Source: Cristatella mucedo
Taxonomy: Eukaryota > Bryozoa > Phylactolaemata > Cristatellidae
Assembly: GCA_009760855.2 (NCBI GenBank)
Contig: WPIO01000025.1
Location: 3,650,501 to 3,714,500 of the forward strand
Direction of reading: 5' to 3'
DNA: 64,000 bases
The notes beneath the pieces were generated by a model, which saw nothing but the letters and a program-made list of their open reading frames with translations, had not been told where the DNA came from and did no database searches. The translations under genes were made by a program, and so were the position numbers. Of the stretch, positions 1-10,831 are shown in pieces. Numbering within the stretch: the stretch's first letter is position 1; each line of letters begins with the position of its first letter.

Positions 1-19
1 GTAGTGCACAGTAGAAAAC

Positions 20-80
20 ACTCCAGTGTAGCACCCACGTTGTCTTTGGGGCTTTGTGGAGTTAAAGATGGAGATAAACA
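20..80 (+). repeat. LINE family B 3' tail fragment
   Basis: This short stretch matches by eye the 3' ends of the family B LINEs at 42.76-42.83 kb and 61.26-61.34 kb. Shared text includes a GTAGCACCCAC-like segment, TTTGTGGAG and a closing GGAGATA. The element presumably begins left of the window. Confidence 0.6.
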
Positions 81-424
81 GATATATACAGGTAAATAAG
101 TACACATATTCATATATATTAACTCGTGAGCAACAGGATCGGCGACCCCTTGTCTAAAATGAATAGCAGGCATTCGACCATGAAACATTAAACAAAAGCA
201 CAAATAACGAATGGCACCCAATTAGCCTTTCACGATAGCATTTCTATGAATCAGTGTATACAATATTAAGATTCTGAGAGAACGAATCATCGGTGCTTTA
301 ATTTCATTAAAAATGGCAGACTCTCACATTTTAAAGCACCTTGAAAACGAGTGCATGGGCTGCTTATGGAGGTACTCAAGACATGTACGGTAGTATGAAA
401 ACAACAGTGTACCGGCTATTATTA
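81..424. other. unannotated AT-rich intergenic DNA
   Basis: I see no ORF, RNA or repeat that I can support here. Confidence 0.5.
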
Positions 425-560
425 TATAATTCATTTGTATAGTGCCCCAAGAGAACTAAATCTCTATTCAGGCACTTCACATATGCCTCAGGGCTCGAGT
501 CCACGACCTCAGCCAGACCTTAGTCAGGGCGAGCACCTTAACCGCTAGCTAATTGTTTCC
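425..560 (-). repeat. tRNA-derived SINE with LINE-A-like tail
   Basis: Read on the minus strand, this has a tRNA-like head with a box B-like GGCTCGAG core and a box A-like region ending in GCGGTTAAGG. A tail resembling the LINE family A 3' end follows (GCCTGAATAGAGATTTAG, then a GCACTATACAAATG-type end). The copy at 7.44-7.6 kb is nearly the same element. Head and tail are degenerate, so this is an old insertion and not a functional tRNA gene. Confidence 0.6.
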
Positions 561-984
561 CAGCATCATGCTATCGCCAATCGGCAAGCCAAAGAACATC
601 GAGTCGATCATCAAGCCTAAGATCGGCTAGTTGGATGCCTTTGCCAAATTTAGACTGCAATTGCTACACAATTTAAAATTGGTAAGACTTCGGTGAGCTT
701 CAACCTGAAGATTGGTATGATTGAGATCACTGACAATGCAAAAGGACCCAGCGGCTCACGAGACTGCATTAGCTGTACCCACTACAACAGACCGATAAAG
801 AGCAAACTTCAGGAATAATTTCACCCGTGCAGGTGGGGGAGTTCATGGTCAAAGCCTGAAGGCTGCCACTAGAAAGTTAGTTGGTAGGGTTGGTACGATT
901 AAGCATCGATTAGATGAACAAGGTAGGTTTGCTCGGAATGCCAAAAAAATAAGCCTCTTATGTCTGTCAAGCATATAGTGGTTC
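561..984. other. unannotated intergenic DNA
   Basis: No coding or repeat signal that I can support. The stretch lies between a SINE and a LINE fragment. Confidence 0.4.
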
Positions 985-1670
985 GTTACAAAGTCAACTC
1001 ACTGCTTGCTGATCGACCGGCCTGTGCACTCAGGCGCTTACAGCTGGTGCAAAACTCTGCAGCTAGGTTTGTCTGTCATGAGCGTCGCAGTTGCCACATC
1101 ACACCACTTCTCGCCGACCTGCACTGGCTACCGGTCAAGTTACGGATCAAACTCAAGGTTTTGCTGCTCACTTTTAGGTCCCTTCGTTCTTTAGCTCCAA
1201 CCTACCTATCAGATCTAATGCCCCACGACGGTAAGCAAGGTACCACCTGCTTTTCGGAATCTAACTGTTTACCTATACTTTGTACAAACCTCAAATCCTT
1301 TGGAGACCATGCCTTTAGTTCGTATGCTCCCAAAGCCTGGAACTCACTCCCGACTTGCGGCAGAACATCCCCTGACTTGACCACATTTAAAAAGAACTTA
1401 AAAACGCACCTATTTATCACAGAATTTAGTGGGTCCCTGTGATTCGTCCATTTTGTGCTATGCGTGCTGACACTGTTGCATGCTGCCACTAACCGCACTT
1501 GCATGCTGACCATGTGCATGTCACTCCTAACCATGCTATTTTTGTTGTTTATTGAGCATGCTACTACGAACCATTCGACCGTGTTTCCTTTGCAGCAAAA
1601 GCAAAGCGCTTAGAAAGAGATTGAGTTCTCTGAGGGCGCTTTATCAAGTATGTTATTATTATTATCGTTA
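985..1670 (+). mobile_element. 5'-truncated LINE family A (RT C-terminal region and 3' end)
   Basis: The frame starting near 960 reads the conserved C-terminal region of a CR1/L2-type non-LTR reverse transcriptase protein. Motifs are LQLVQNSAARFV, HITPLLADLHWLPVK and KAWNSLPTC, and the protein ends at 1442. A roughly 230-bp 3' UTR follows, with GAGATTGAGTTCTCTGAGGG and a terminal ATT repeat near 1665. The catalytic RT core is absent, so the copy is a dead 5' truncation. Clade assignment is by general resemblance only. Confidence 0.8.
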
Positions 1671-3818
1671 GGAGCGGCCAAGGCAACAGCTCACTGAACC
1701 AAAGAAGGCTGGAGCAGAATCAAAATCGAACTCAGCAATGAGAGTAAATTCCCCATTGTTGGTAAGTGAAAATGCTTACAGTAGGCGTGTCACTGCTCCA
1801 CTGAAGGTTTGAATGACAATTGCCTCCAGAAGAAATTTGATAGCAACTGGGCAATGGTCTGGGGCTGCTTTCATTGCAAATACCTGGGATTGTGATGCCT
1901 CACGCTAGTTTAAAACTATTCCAGAGCTAGTTGTAGTACCTATTGCAATGCACCTTCGAGGAAATAATTTTCTTTTCATTCAGGGCAATGAGCCTGCGCC
2001 TGAGGCTAAGGGTGCACGCCTTCAACGACCGAGGCAGTGGGCTCTACCGATTCGGCATATGTGAAGCGCCTGGTCAACGATTGGCTTCTGCGGCTTGTCA
2101 TGGCATAGAGCTACTCTGATGCAAGAATTTTGCAAAGATTTCCTATAGTGTGTAATAATGCGTATGCTCGTTCAAATTCTTAAATAACTGCAAATAAAAT
2201 AACGAGCAATGAATTTGCAAAGCAAAGTACACACAGTAGGGGTGGCAGCTGAAGTGCTGACAAAAGGAGGAAGGAAGCCGGAGGAGGACGGTTACATGGC
2301 ATTGAGAGGCACTCTAAGGGCACTATACAAATTAATATTCATTTTTAATCTTTTTCTGCTGCACTGTTGATTTATGCTAACAGAATGGCCAAGTCAATCT
2401 TAAGATCCTACTAAGTGCCTTTAGGGTAGATAGTAAGTAGATAGAAAGCCTGGAGCTAAAGTGGGCCACATCACATTTTATCAAGTTTGCACGCAATATG
2501 GAGAATGATAAAGCATGCTGTTTGCGAATGCTTCGTCCGCTACAAGCCTGGATGGTCCTGGCAGGTTATTACTTATCATGCTGGCATAACTTCATTTTCG
2601 AAATACAAGTTTATATACTTTCAGTATTGATATCTTGCTTACTGTTAGCATGTAAGCTTACTTTATACATGCACTGCGCATGATGACAGAAGGTTGCAGT
2701 AAAGCTTTCTATGGCAGAAACTGAACTGCTTGGGTCCGGCAGGAATAATAGTCGGGCCAAGGCGATACTCTCGCCCTTGATTGTACGTATATGCATACCT
2801 GTACATGCATAGTAGTCAATTGCTAACCTGTTCCATGTCAGCCATTGCACGCCTAAACAAGAACAGCTGTGGCAAAAACTAGTTTGGTGACGTGCAACAA
2901 CTAATGCTTGAAGGAAGAGACACGTACACCCATTCTAAACAAAATATTGGCTGGCTCACGAATAAAAAATGTGGTGCCTGACAGTAGTCTTCCTGAATCC
3001 ATCCAATGGGAATCCTCGGTAACAAATTACTGGTCATGAGAGGGAGAACTTATGCAAAGGCGAACGTGTCGAGAAGGAGCAATACTCGTCAATATATACT
3101 AGGCTCTGTTTAGAGGCTCCTACCAAAAGTAAAGCTTGAGCCCCAGAAGTCCCACGCAGACTATTGGTGCAATGCTGACTATATCCTTGGTTTAAGCAAA
3201 CAATTTGAACTTCACACAAAGAATCAGGATGTACCCCGAAACATATTGCTTAAGTCACATCCATTTTGACATCCGGTGGCATTGTGTGCAAAAAATCGAA
3301 ATTACCACTACATCTATCCCGCGAAATAAAAGTATATACAACGTATGCGTCTCTATGCTGCATACTGTGGGCACACAGGAATAAATACACACTCTCGGGG
3401 GATGACGGTGAACACGTAGACAAAAACTGCACGAACACTCCTCACATGCTTTTCAAAGCTCAAGAATAGTTCCGAAGGTCTGCAAAAGGCTTTGGGGTAT
3501 AAGAACTTGGTCTCTTAGGGTCACGGTGTAAGCCTGGTATCTCTCTGCTATAGGTCGAGTTGGTTGACGAAATCTTTACAACCCATTTGTACACGGTACA
3601 CAGCCGAGCCAAGGACACAACTCTCTAATCACAAAGATTATTCGCGAGAGCAAAAATAACACGATGCGATTAGAAGCAACGAGAATAGTGCGATTCTGCT
3701 AATGAACACATTCGTCCTCATGATACCATCCTGCAACGACCAAAATGACTACCGGTAACGTAGAACAAGCGTCGCATAAACCGAGCGAGAGTGCCAGATA
3801 AATGCATAAGCTGCAGGG
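1671..3818. other. unannotated intergenic DNA
   Basis: About 2.1 kb with only short, unrecognisable ORFs on both strands (up to about 80 codons). No repeat related to the rest of the window was identified. Confidence 0.4.
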
Positions 3819-3827
3819 TATAAAAAA
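3819..3827 (+). promoter_or_regulatory. possible TATA box
   Basis: A TATAAAAAA string lies about 110 bases upstream of a 114-codon ORF at 3932. A start near 3849 would be the usual distance. A single AT-rich motif is weak evidence. Confidence 0.2.
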
Positions 3828-3931
3828 TAGCAGCGGATTCACCGGGCATGGTACCGGCAGATTATCCGATACAAACAGTTTTCTGAAAGTATACGCACGG
3901 AAGTCTAGCCGTCGGCTGCTAATACGTAAAA

Positions 3932-4276
3932 ATGCTAAGCTCTTCTGACCAAGCCTTTAAGCACAAACGAGTGCTCGCACGTTCAGCGCCGCCTAATAAT
4001 AGCACCTGCAACGCGCGGACCATTGAAAGCATCTACGACCACAACGCAACCGCTTCGTCCGTAAGACAGCGCGGTGCGCTCTACCTGGCGGCGGCGGCGG
4101 CAGAGCTAGGCGAACCGCGGCAGCAGCCGTCGGACATGGAGTTCGTGAAGTCGTACATAATATTGGGCTCTAAGACTTACTCGTGCGCGTGTATCTTGAC
4201 GAAAGAAGTACCAAGCTGGTCTGATAGGCCGGTTAGCCGGCTACTAGCAATCGAGGGCGCACACAGGCGGAACTGA
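3932..4276 (+). CDS. weak candidate ORF, 114 codons, unknown
   Basis: This ATG-initiated ORF of 114 codons has an A at -3, lies about 105 bases after a TATA-like string and spans a locally GC-rich stretch. The product has an alanine run (about residues 51-56) and no recognisable domain, signal peptide or membrane segment. It could be the first exon of a gene, a chance ORF in a GC-rich island, or noise. I do not recognise the protein and do not assign a function. The LINE A copy inserted at 4548 follows closely. Confidence 0.15.
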   Translation: MLSSSDQAFKHKRVLARSAPPNNSTCNARTIESIYDHNATASSVRQRGALYLAAAAAELGEPRQQPSDMEFVKSYIILGSKTYSCACILTKEVPSWSDRPVSRLLAIEGAHRRN

Positions 4277-4547
4277 CTACAGAACACACCCATAGTGACG
4301 CACTATTCGTACCTCCCACTGCAAGAGGTAGTATCACCCTTGGATCTGCGGGCTCAGCTCCGCCGTTCCGTAACTAGATACTGGGTTCGACGAATTACCG
4401 CAATCCACCGTAATCCACTCTTATGAGACTAGCAAAGACCAGACGTAAGCGCTGCCGAGCTCAAATTTTGCGCTCATATTGTAGTACACGTTCGAATGTA
4501 TCTGTCCATAAAGTTTCATGCCGCTTCGCACTCTTATATTTATGCAA

Positions 4548-5280
4548 ATAATAATAATAATAATAATAATTCACTTGATAAAGCGCCCTCAGAGAACTCA
4601 ATCTCTCTCTAGGCGCTTTACATTTGCTGTAAAGTGAAATGCCATTGAATGGTAAGTAAAATCATGCTTGAAAAACAGACGAAATGAATAATATGGTTAG
4701 GGGTGACATGCGCAGGGTCAGCATGCAAATGTGGTTAGTGGCAGCATGCACAGTGTCAGCACGCATAAGCACATCAAGGACCAATCACAGGGACCCACTA
4801 AATGCTGTCCTAAATAGGTGTGTTTTTAGGTTCCTTTTAAATGTGGTCAGGTCAGGGGATGTTCTGACGCAGGTCGGGAGGGAGTTCCAGGCTTTGGGAG
4901 CATACGAACTAAATGCACGGTCTCTAAAGGATTTGAGGTTTGTTCGAGGTATTTCTAGACTGATGGATTCCGAAAAGCGGGTGGTACGATGCTTGACCTG
5001 ATGGGGTAGTATATCTGAAAGATAGGCTGGAGCCATAGAATGAAGGGACCTAAAAGTGAGCGACAAAACCTTGAAGTCAATCCGTTGCTTGACTGGTAGC
5101 CAGTGCAGGTCGGCGAGAAGTGGAGTAATGTGGCAACTGCGACGCTCACGACAGACAAGCCTAGCTGCAGAGTTTTGCACCAGCTGCAATCACCGGATTG
5201 CACATGCTGGGAGGCCAGTAAGCAGTGAGTTGCAGAAGTCGAGACGGGATGTCACGAATGCATGGATGAGCTTTGACGTC
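4548..5280 (-). mobile_element. 5'-truncated LINE family A, minus strand
   Basis: This is a minus-strand copy of the element at 985-1670. The 3' ATT repeat appears here as the AAT run at 4548-4570, followed by the CTCAGAGAACTCAATCTCTC tail. The minus-strand frame from 5189 to 4785 is the best preserved C-terminal RT reading of family A here (134 codons, with RLVCRERRSCHITPLLADLH). It continues without the RT core to about 5280, so it is truncated and inactive. Confidence 0.85.
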
Positions 5281-6366
5281 GGACGCCTGTACAGCAATTC
5301 ACCGAAATCCATTCTAGTTCTCGTCAAATCCACCCCAAATCTGCTGCGAACAGCTCCAAAAAGTCTGGTATATCAAACTATGCTACGTGCACAATACATC
5401 CACAACATTTCGCGAGATTCCGCTCACACGTTCTCACGAAGTCCACTGAAATAAGATTGTAGCGGCCCAGGCCAATACCGCAATCCACTGCATTCCACCA
5501 ACGCATGCATGCAACGAAAAAAATGCCGATCGAAAAGCTCCTTTTTGATTGCATATGACAGCAGCACAGTCTGCGAACTTTCCATTAAAAAATTCACTTG
5601 CATTGGCTCGGCCGTTCTCGTGCAATGCGCTGCAATCGACTGCAGTAGCCCGGGCCAATACCGCAACCCAATTCAATCCACCGACTCCACCGCATAAAAA
5701 ATTGAAATAGATTGCACCAAGCTCCAGTGTTTATTGCATATTAAAGTGCACCCTGCTATGTGCACAACCACGTAAAATACAAACAATTGTGAAAAATCGC
5801 ACTGTGGCAATGGACTGCAATCGCCTGAAATGACCTAGAAATTTTAGCTCAATCCACTCAATTCTACTGCAAATCATCCTCAAATCGCCATTGCGAAGCT
5901 TTAATTGACACTGCATATAGGACTAGACTCAGTTCAAAGTGCATCCAGAAAATTTCGCTCCATTGTGCACATAAGTTCTCATGCAATGAATTGCAATCGA
6001 CTGCAATGACCCGGTCCCATACCGCAATCCACCTCAATCCGCCGAAATCCGCTGCAATCTGCTATACAGCGACCAGAACGCATGCACTAAAAGCTCTAAT
6101 TATGATTGCACGCTGCTCACTCTCCGGTTATTGTGTACTTGCATAACTTCACTGTAATTGCCTCGGCCATCCTGCAGCAATGCACTGCAATCGACTGAAC
6201 TGCCCGGGCCAGTACGTCAATGTACCAAAACCCGCTGAAAAACGACCGGAATAGCACACTTTAAGCTCTAATAGCAATCCACGTTACTCTAATTTTTGGT
6301 TATTTTGTAATCCCACAGTTTCACTACAATCGCCTCGATTATTCGGCAGCAGTGCACTGCAATTGT

Positions 6367-6485
6367 ACTTATAGATCCCTTTATTATTTGGCTCCAGCCT
6401 ACCTATCAGATTTACTCCCCACCAGGCTAAGCATCGTACCATGCGCTTTCAAATCTAGCTATTTATCTATACCTCGTACAAACCT
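6367..6485 (+). mobile_element. internal fragment of LINE family A inside the satellite
   Basis: The text matches the 'TTTGGCTCCAGCCTACC ... CCTCGTACAAACCT' segment of family A copies at 4.9, 17.5 and 22.8 kb. It lacks the 3' tail, so it was probably placed by recombination or later deletion rather than by simple insertion. Confidence 0.6.
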
Positions 6486-7439
6486 GTAATGGCTTGGGCC
6501 AATACCTCAATATACAGCAATCTGATGCCAAATGCCCTGAAATCGGTTTCGCAATGCTTCAATTTTTAGTGCATGTTACAAAGCACACTTGCTAAAGTCA
6601 ACCACATCATTTTAAGCAATTGTGCTCGTACAATCTCGGGCAATGCTTGGCAATCTACGGCAACGGCTCGGCTTGAAGCAGCAATCCACTACAATCCATG
6701 GCAAGTTGACACTAAATTGGCTGCACCAAGTGCCGATTGTCATCGTATTTCACATTTCTTTGTGCTAAAAGTGAAATCGTGTGACTTTCAAGCTATTTTG
6801 CACCATAATTGTCAAGAATACACGGCAATGGACAGCAATTGCAGGGACAAATACCAAAATCCGTGGGAAATCGACGAGAAATTGGCTGCACCAAGCTCCA
6901 ATTCTCATTCCACGTAACATCTCACTGTGTGCACACATACTTTCAACCAGCTCTGACCGTTCAATCTTGGGCGATGCATGGCAACAGACGGCAATGGCCC
7001 GGGAAAATACGACAATCCATTTTGGTCCATAGAAAATCACTAGAAAGTGACTGGGCCAAGATCAAATATATATTACCTGTCACAGCCCACTGTGTTGAAA
7101 GTGCAATCAAATCATTTCAACCAATCGTGAACGTACAATCGCAAGCAATGAACGGCAATCGACATGGATGTCCTGGGCCAATACCCCAATTCCGGCCAAT
7201 TGAAGAGAATTAGCAGCGCGGAAGCCTAAATTGTCATTGCATATAACATTCCGCTGCGTCCAAAGTAAAACCTTGAAAATTTCAAGATACTTTGTTTGTT
7301 AACTGTCAGCATGCACGGCAATCAACAGTAATGGTAGGGGCCGATAGCAAAATCAGTAGAAAATTGACGAGATTGGCTGCAATAAACTGCAACTCTCATT
7401 CTCCATAACATGTACCTGTGTGCGCGCATGATTTTCACT

Positions 7440-7605
7440 CATGGTAATATAAAATATAATTCATTTGTATAGCGCTCCAAGAGAGCTAAATCTCTATTCA
7501 GGCGCTTCGCATATGCCTCAGGGCTCGAGCCCACGACCTCAGCCAGACCTTAGTCGGGGCGAGCACCTTAGCCGCTGGACCAACCCAGCTCGGTGACGGT
7601 ACGAT
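7440..7605 (-). repeat. tRNA-derived SINE with LINE-A-like tail
   Basis: Minus strand: a tRNA-like head with box A (TTGGTCCAGCGGCTAAGG) and box B (GGGCTCGAGCC). The tail AAGCGCCTGAATAGAG, then TTTAGCTCTC, then GCGCTATACAAATG parallels the LINE A 3' end. This is the better preserved copy of the element at 425-560. It interrupts the satellite array and is followed by the AATTATATT-type end. Confidence 0.7.
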
Positions 7606-8337
7606 GGTACGCGTTCGTACGCGATGGTACGCGTTCAATCAACGGCAACCCACGGCAATTGACGGCAATGGCCCGGGGAAATACGCCAATCCATAACGGA
7701 CAGTTACAAATGCACCGACAGTTGCCGAGAGAAGCTCCAACTTTTCTTGCGTATTGCACTACACTGCATTAAAAGTGCAGCCACATTCTTTTAAACAATC
7801 GACAAAGGCACAATCGAAGGCGATGCACGGCAATCGACGGCAATGGCCCGGTCTCTGCAGCAATCTGGTTCAAATTTACTGGAAATTGGCTGTTTGAATT
7901 TGTAGATATCCTACTACATAACGCTCACTGTAGGCGTACATGCTGTCCTTTGTCGCGTTCAACCTTGGGCAATTCATGGCAATCGACGGAACTTGCCCGA
8001 GACAATACAGCAATCTATAATTGTCTGTTACAATTACAAACAAAGCTGGTTGGAGAAGATCACATTTTTCTTGCATAACAGTGTGCTGTATTAAAAGTGC
8101 AACCGCTTCCTACCAACCAATCTTGAACGTACATGCGAGGGCAATGCACGGCAATCGATGGCAACGGCTTGGGAAAATACGGAAATCTATCCGTTGTAAG
8201 TGTACACATTCAACTCAAGTCGTGAGACCAGGGGTATGGGTCAAGCGATCGCACCAGGTGAGAGAGACCCTGTGGTTAGCAGATAAAACATGTCACCGGC
8301 CCTCGGAGACTAGCCTCCGAAGTCGCTCAGGCAGCTC

Positions 8338-8580
<243 letters not shown>

Positions 8581-8599
8581 TGCCCCTCTCTCTCTCCCC

Positions 8600-9964
8600 C
8601 TCTCTCTGGAAGTGCAGTAACCACCCGACGGGTCTACCACACTTCGGGGCGGCGGAGGGCGGAGTGCTAAAGAAATCTTTCTCTTTTGGCTCCACAGCTT
8701 CTTGTAAAAAGAAACGGTAGCCTCTTGATAAAAGACTCTGTGCGTCGTACGCGCCCCACCCACATGGGGTCTTCGGCGACAGTATATGGATTATTTTAAC
8801 CGCGAGAATTTAACCCCCTAATTTTCTTTGCGCCAGAAGAGCCACACCGGCTGTCGGCTCGCATTTAGCAGCCCACAAAGATTCGCCTTCTGCTAAATTT
8901 TGACGCACCAGCAGAGTGCACGTGACCATATTACCGCGCCGGGCTACGAGCCCGAGGCGTTGCGAGAGTCTGAACGTCAAGTTCAAAGCTGAAGAATACG
9001 AACCTTCGTGTGCCTCAAGAAACGCCGAAGAAACGCCGCTCGGAAGCCTCTTTAAACGCCGCCTAGTAAGATGCCCGGTGCCGCCGACGGTCGAGCCCGA
9101 ACCTAAGCTCTCAGAAGGCTCCCTTTCCGGCTTGCCTAGCTCAGCTAGAACTCTCACCAAGCAGAGCGGAAGAATTGGGCGGACACAATAATAGCAGACC
9201 GGCGTGCTAAAAAGAGATGATTCTAATTCATTGCACGAGCAGGGCCACGTACCATGCACTGAGTCAAGAAATGAGTGAATAATTGGGAAACTGCTCTGGA
9301 GGCATTCTAGTTTCGACTTGTCGCTCACGCACGGCGGCGCGACAGATTTGGTTACTCGGCGCTTTCCCTCCTTCTCGCCGCTCTGCTACGCGGCTGCCAG
9401 AACGCGTCACTAATCGCTTCTACCAATCACGTCTACTAATCACTTTGTTGAAGCTGTTGCAATTTTCAACTTTTTTTCCTTTGACGACGCAGCGAGCGTT
9501 TGCGTTAACGCTGTAGAAAGTTTTGAGCTTCGCAGCCAGGCGAAACGACAGACCGCTACCCGTCCGCCGTTCAACGCGACCAGTTTTGCATTCGCTGGCG
9601 TCGAAGTCGCGCTACGCGTTTGACGTAGAAGAAAGTGAACGAACGCCGTTGAGAGTAATGCGTAAGGCTATAATTGATGGCCGGCCGCGGTAGAATCGGC
9701 GGCTGACGCGGCTTATGCGGCATTTCGCGTCGAGCTGGGACTGGGCTAGCTAGCTCGTGGACCTTCCTCCGCAGCGCCAGCCGCTCCTCGCCCGAGCCAT
9801 CTTCCGGCGGGAGCGCGAGCGCCGTCGGAAGGTGTAGCGACTTTGTGGATGGCTCCGCCCGAGCCGCATTGTGCCGTGCTCTTCCGCAACCGCGTCTCGT
9901 CGTTTCGCTCGGTTGAGATTATTGCAATGATACAGCGCCTCCGCGACGACGTCTCCGGCTGGCT
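8600..9964. other. unannotated, GC-moderate intergenic DNA
   Basis: ORFs of up to 172 codons occur in overlapping antisense frames with no recognisable domain. I regard them as chance. No repeat was identified. Confidence 0.4.
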
Positions 9965-9965
9965 C

Positions 9966-10831
9966 CGCTGTCTGCGGCACCACCGAGCCACAGTACGCCC
10001 AAAAGTGGCTCGGCAGTGGCGGCGCAGACGACGGTCGGTCGGAGCTACCACTGGTACAATCGGCCGCTTCGTGCAGCAGTTTAACGCCCAAACTGATGCA
10101 GTCGGCGGCCTGCGGCGCCGCGCGCCACCGAGCCACTGTTCCACCAAAAGTGGCTCGGTAGTGGCGGCGCAGACGACGGTCGGTCGGAGCTACCACTGGT
10201 ACAGTCGGCCGCTTCATGCAGCAGCTTAATGCCCAAACTGCTGCAGTCGGCGACCTGCGGCGCCGCGCGCCACCGAGCCACAGTACGCCCTAAAGTGGCT
10301 CGGCGGAGGCGGCGCAAGCGGATGGTCGGAGATCCCAGTGGTACAGTCGGCCGCTTCGTGCAGCAGTTTAACGCCCAAACTGCTGCAGTCGGCGACCTGC
10401 GGCGCCGCGCACCGCCGAGCCACAGTACGCCCTAAAGTGGTTCGGCAGTGGCGGCGCAGACGACGGTCGGTCGGAACTACCAGTGGTACAGTCGGCCGCT
10501 TCGTGCAGCAGTTTAACGCCCAAACTGCTGCAGTCGGCGGCCTGCGGCGCCGCGCGCCACCGAGCCACTATTCCACCAAAAGTGGCTCGGCAGTGGCGGC
10601 GCAGACGACGGTCGGTCGGAGCTACCACTGGTACAGTCGGCCGCTTCATGCAGCAGTTTAACGCCCAAACTGCTGCAGTCGGCGACCTGCGGCGCCGCGC
10701 GCCACCGAGCCACAGTACGCCCTAAAGTGGCTCGGCGGAGGCGGCGCAAGCGGATGGTCGGAGATCCCAGTGGTATAGTCAACCGCTTCGTGCAGCAGTT
10801 TAACGCCCAAACTGTTGCACTCGGCGGCCGC
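9966..10831. repeat. GC-rich ~145-bp satellite, two copies of a trimeric higher-order repeat
   Basis: The anchor CAGCAGTTTAACGCCCAAAC recurs at 10074, 10220 (two changes), 10361, 10506, 10652 and 10795, giving six monomers of about 145 bp. Monomer types repeat in threes. Units 1 and 4 and units 2 and 5 carry GACGACGGTCGGTCGGA; units 2 and 5 also carry the TTCCACC variant; units 3 and 6 carry AAGCGGATGGTCGGAGATCC. Distances between like units are 432-434 bases. Each monomer has an inverted repeat CCGAGCCAC / GTGGCTCGG with a loop of about 13 bases. ORFs persist because three monomers are close to a multiple of three. Confidence 0.9.

Larger units (their letters stand above)
5440..8190. repeat. 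~165-187-bp satellite array, diverged monomers
   Basis: A recurring block of the form GCAATCGACTGCAAT, then CCCGGGCCAATACC, then CAATCCAC appears near 5465, 5649, 5826, 6007, 6194, 6488, 6665, 6835, 6995, 7165, 7325, 7670, 7845, 7990 and 8165. That gives a period of about 165-187 bases and roughly 16 monomers. The filler between blocks is also alignable (GCACTTTTAA-like and CATAACA-like segments). Monomers are strongly diverged. A LINE fragment (6367-6485) and a SINE (7440-7605) are inserted. ORFs read through it are not genes. Confidence 0.75.

Noticed and set aside
4684-5001. Plus-strand ORFs over the LINE at 4.7-5.5 kb
   Set aside because: They are antisense shadows of the LINE A coding strand. 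The same holds for 1202-1534 and 17588-18249.
6573-8076. ORFs of 60-134 codons in the 170-bp satellite
   Set aside because: They appear in different frames of neighbouring monomers and are not conserved between monomers.
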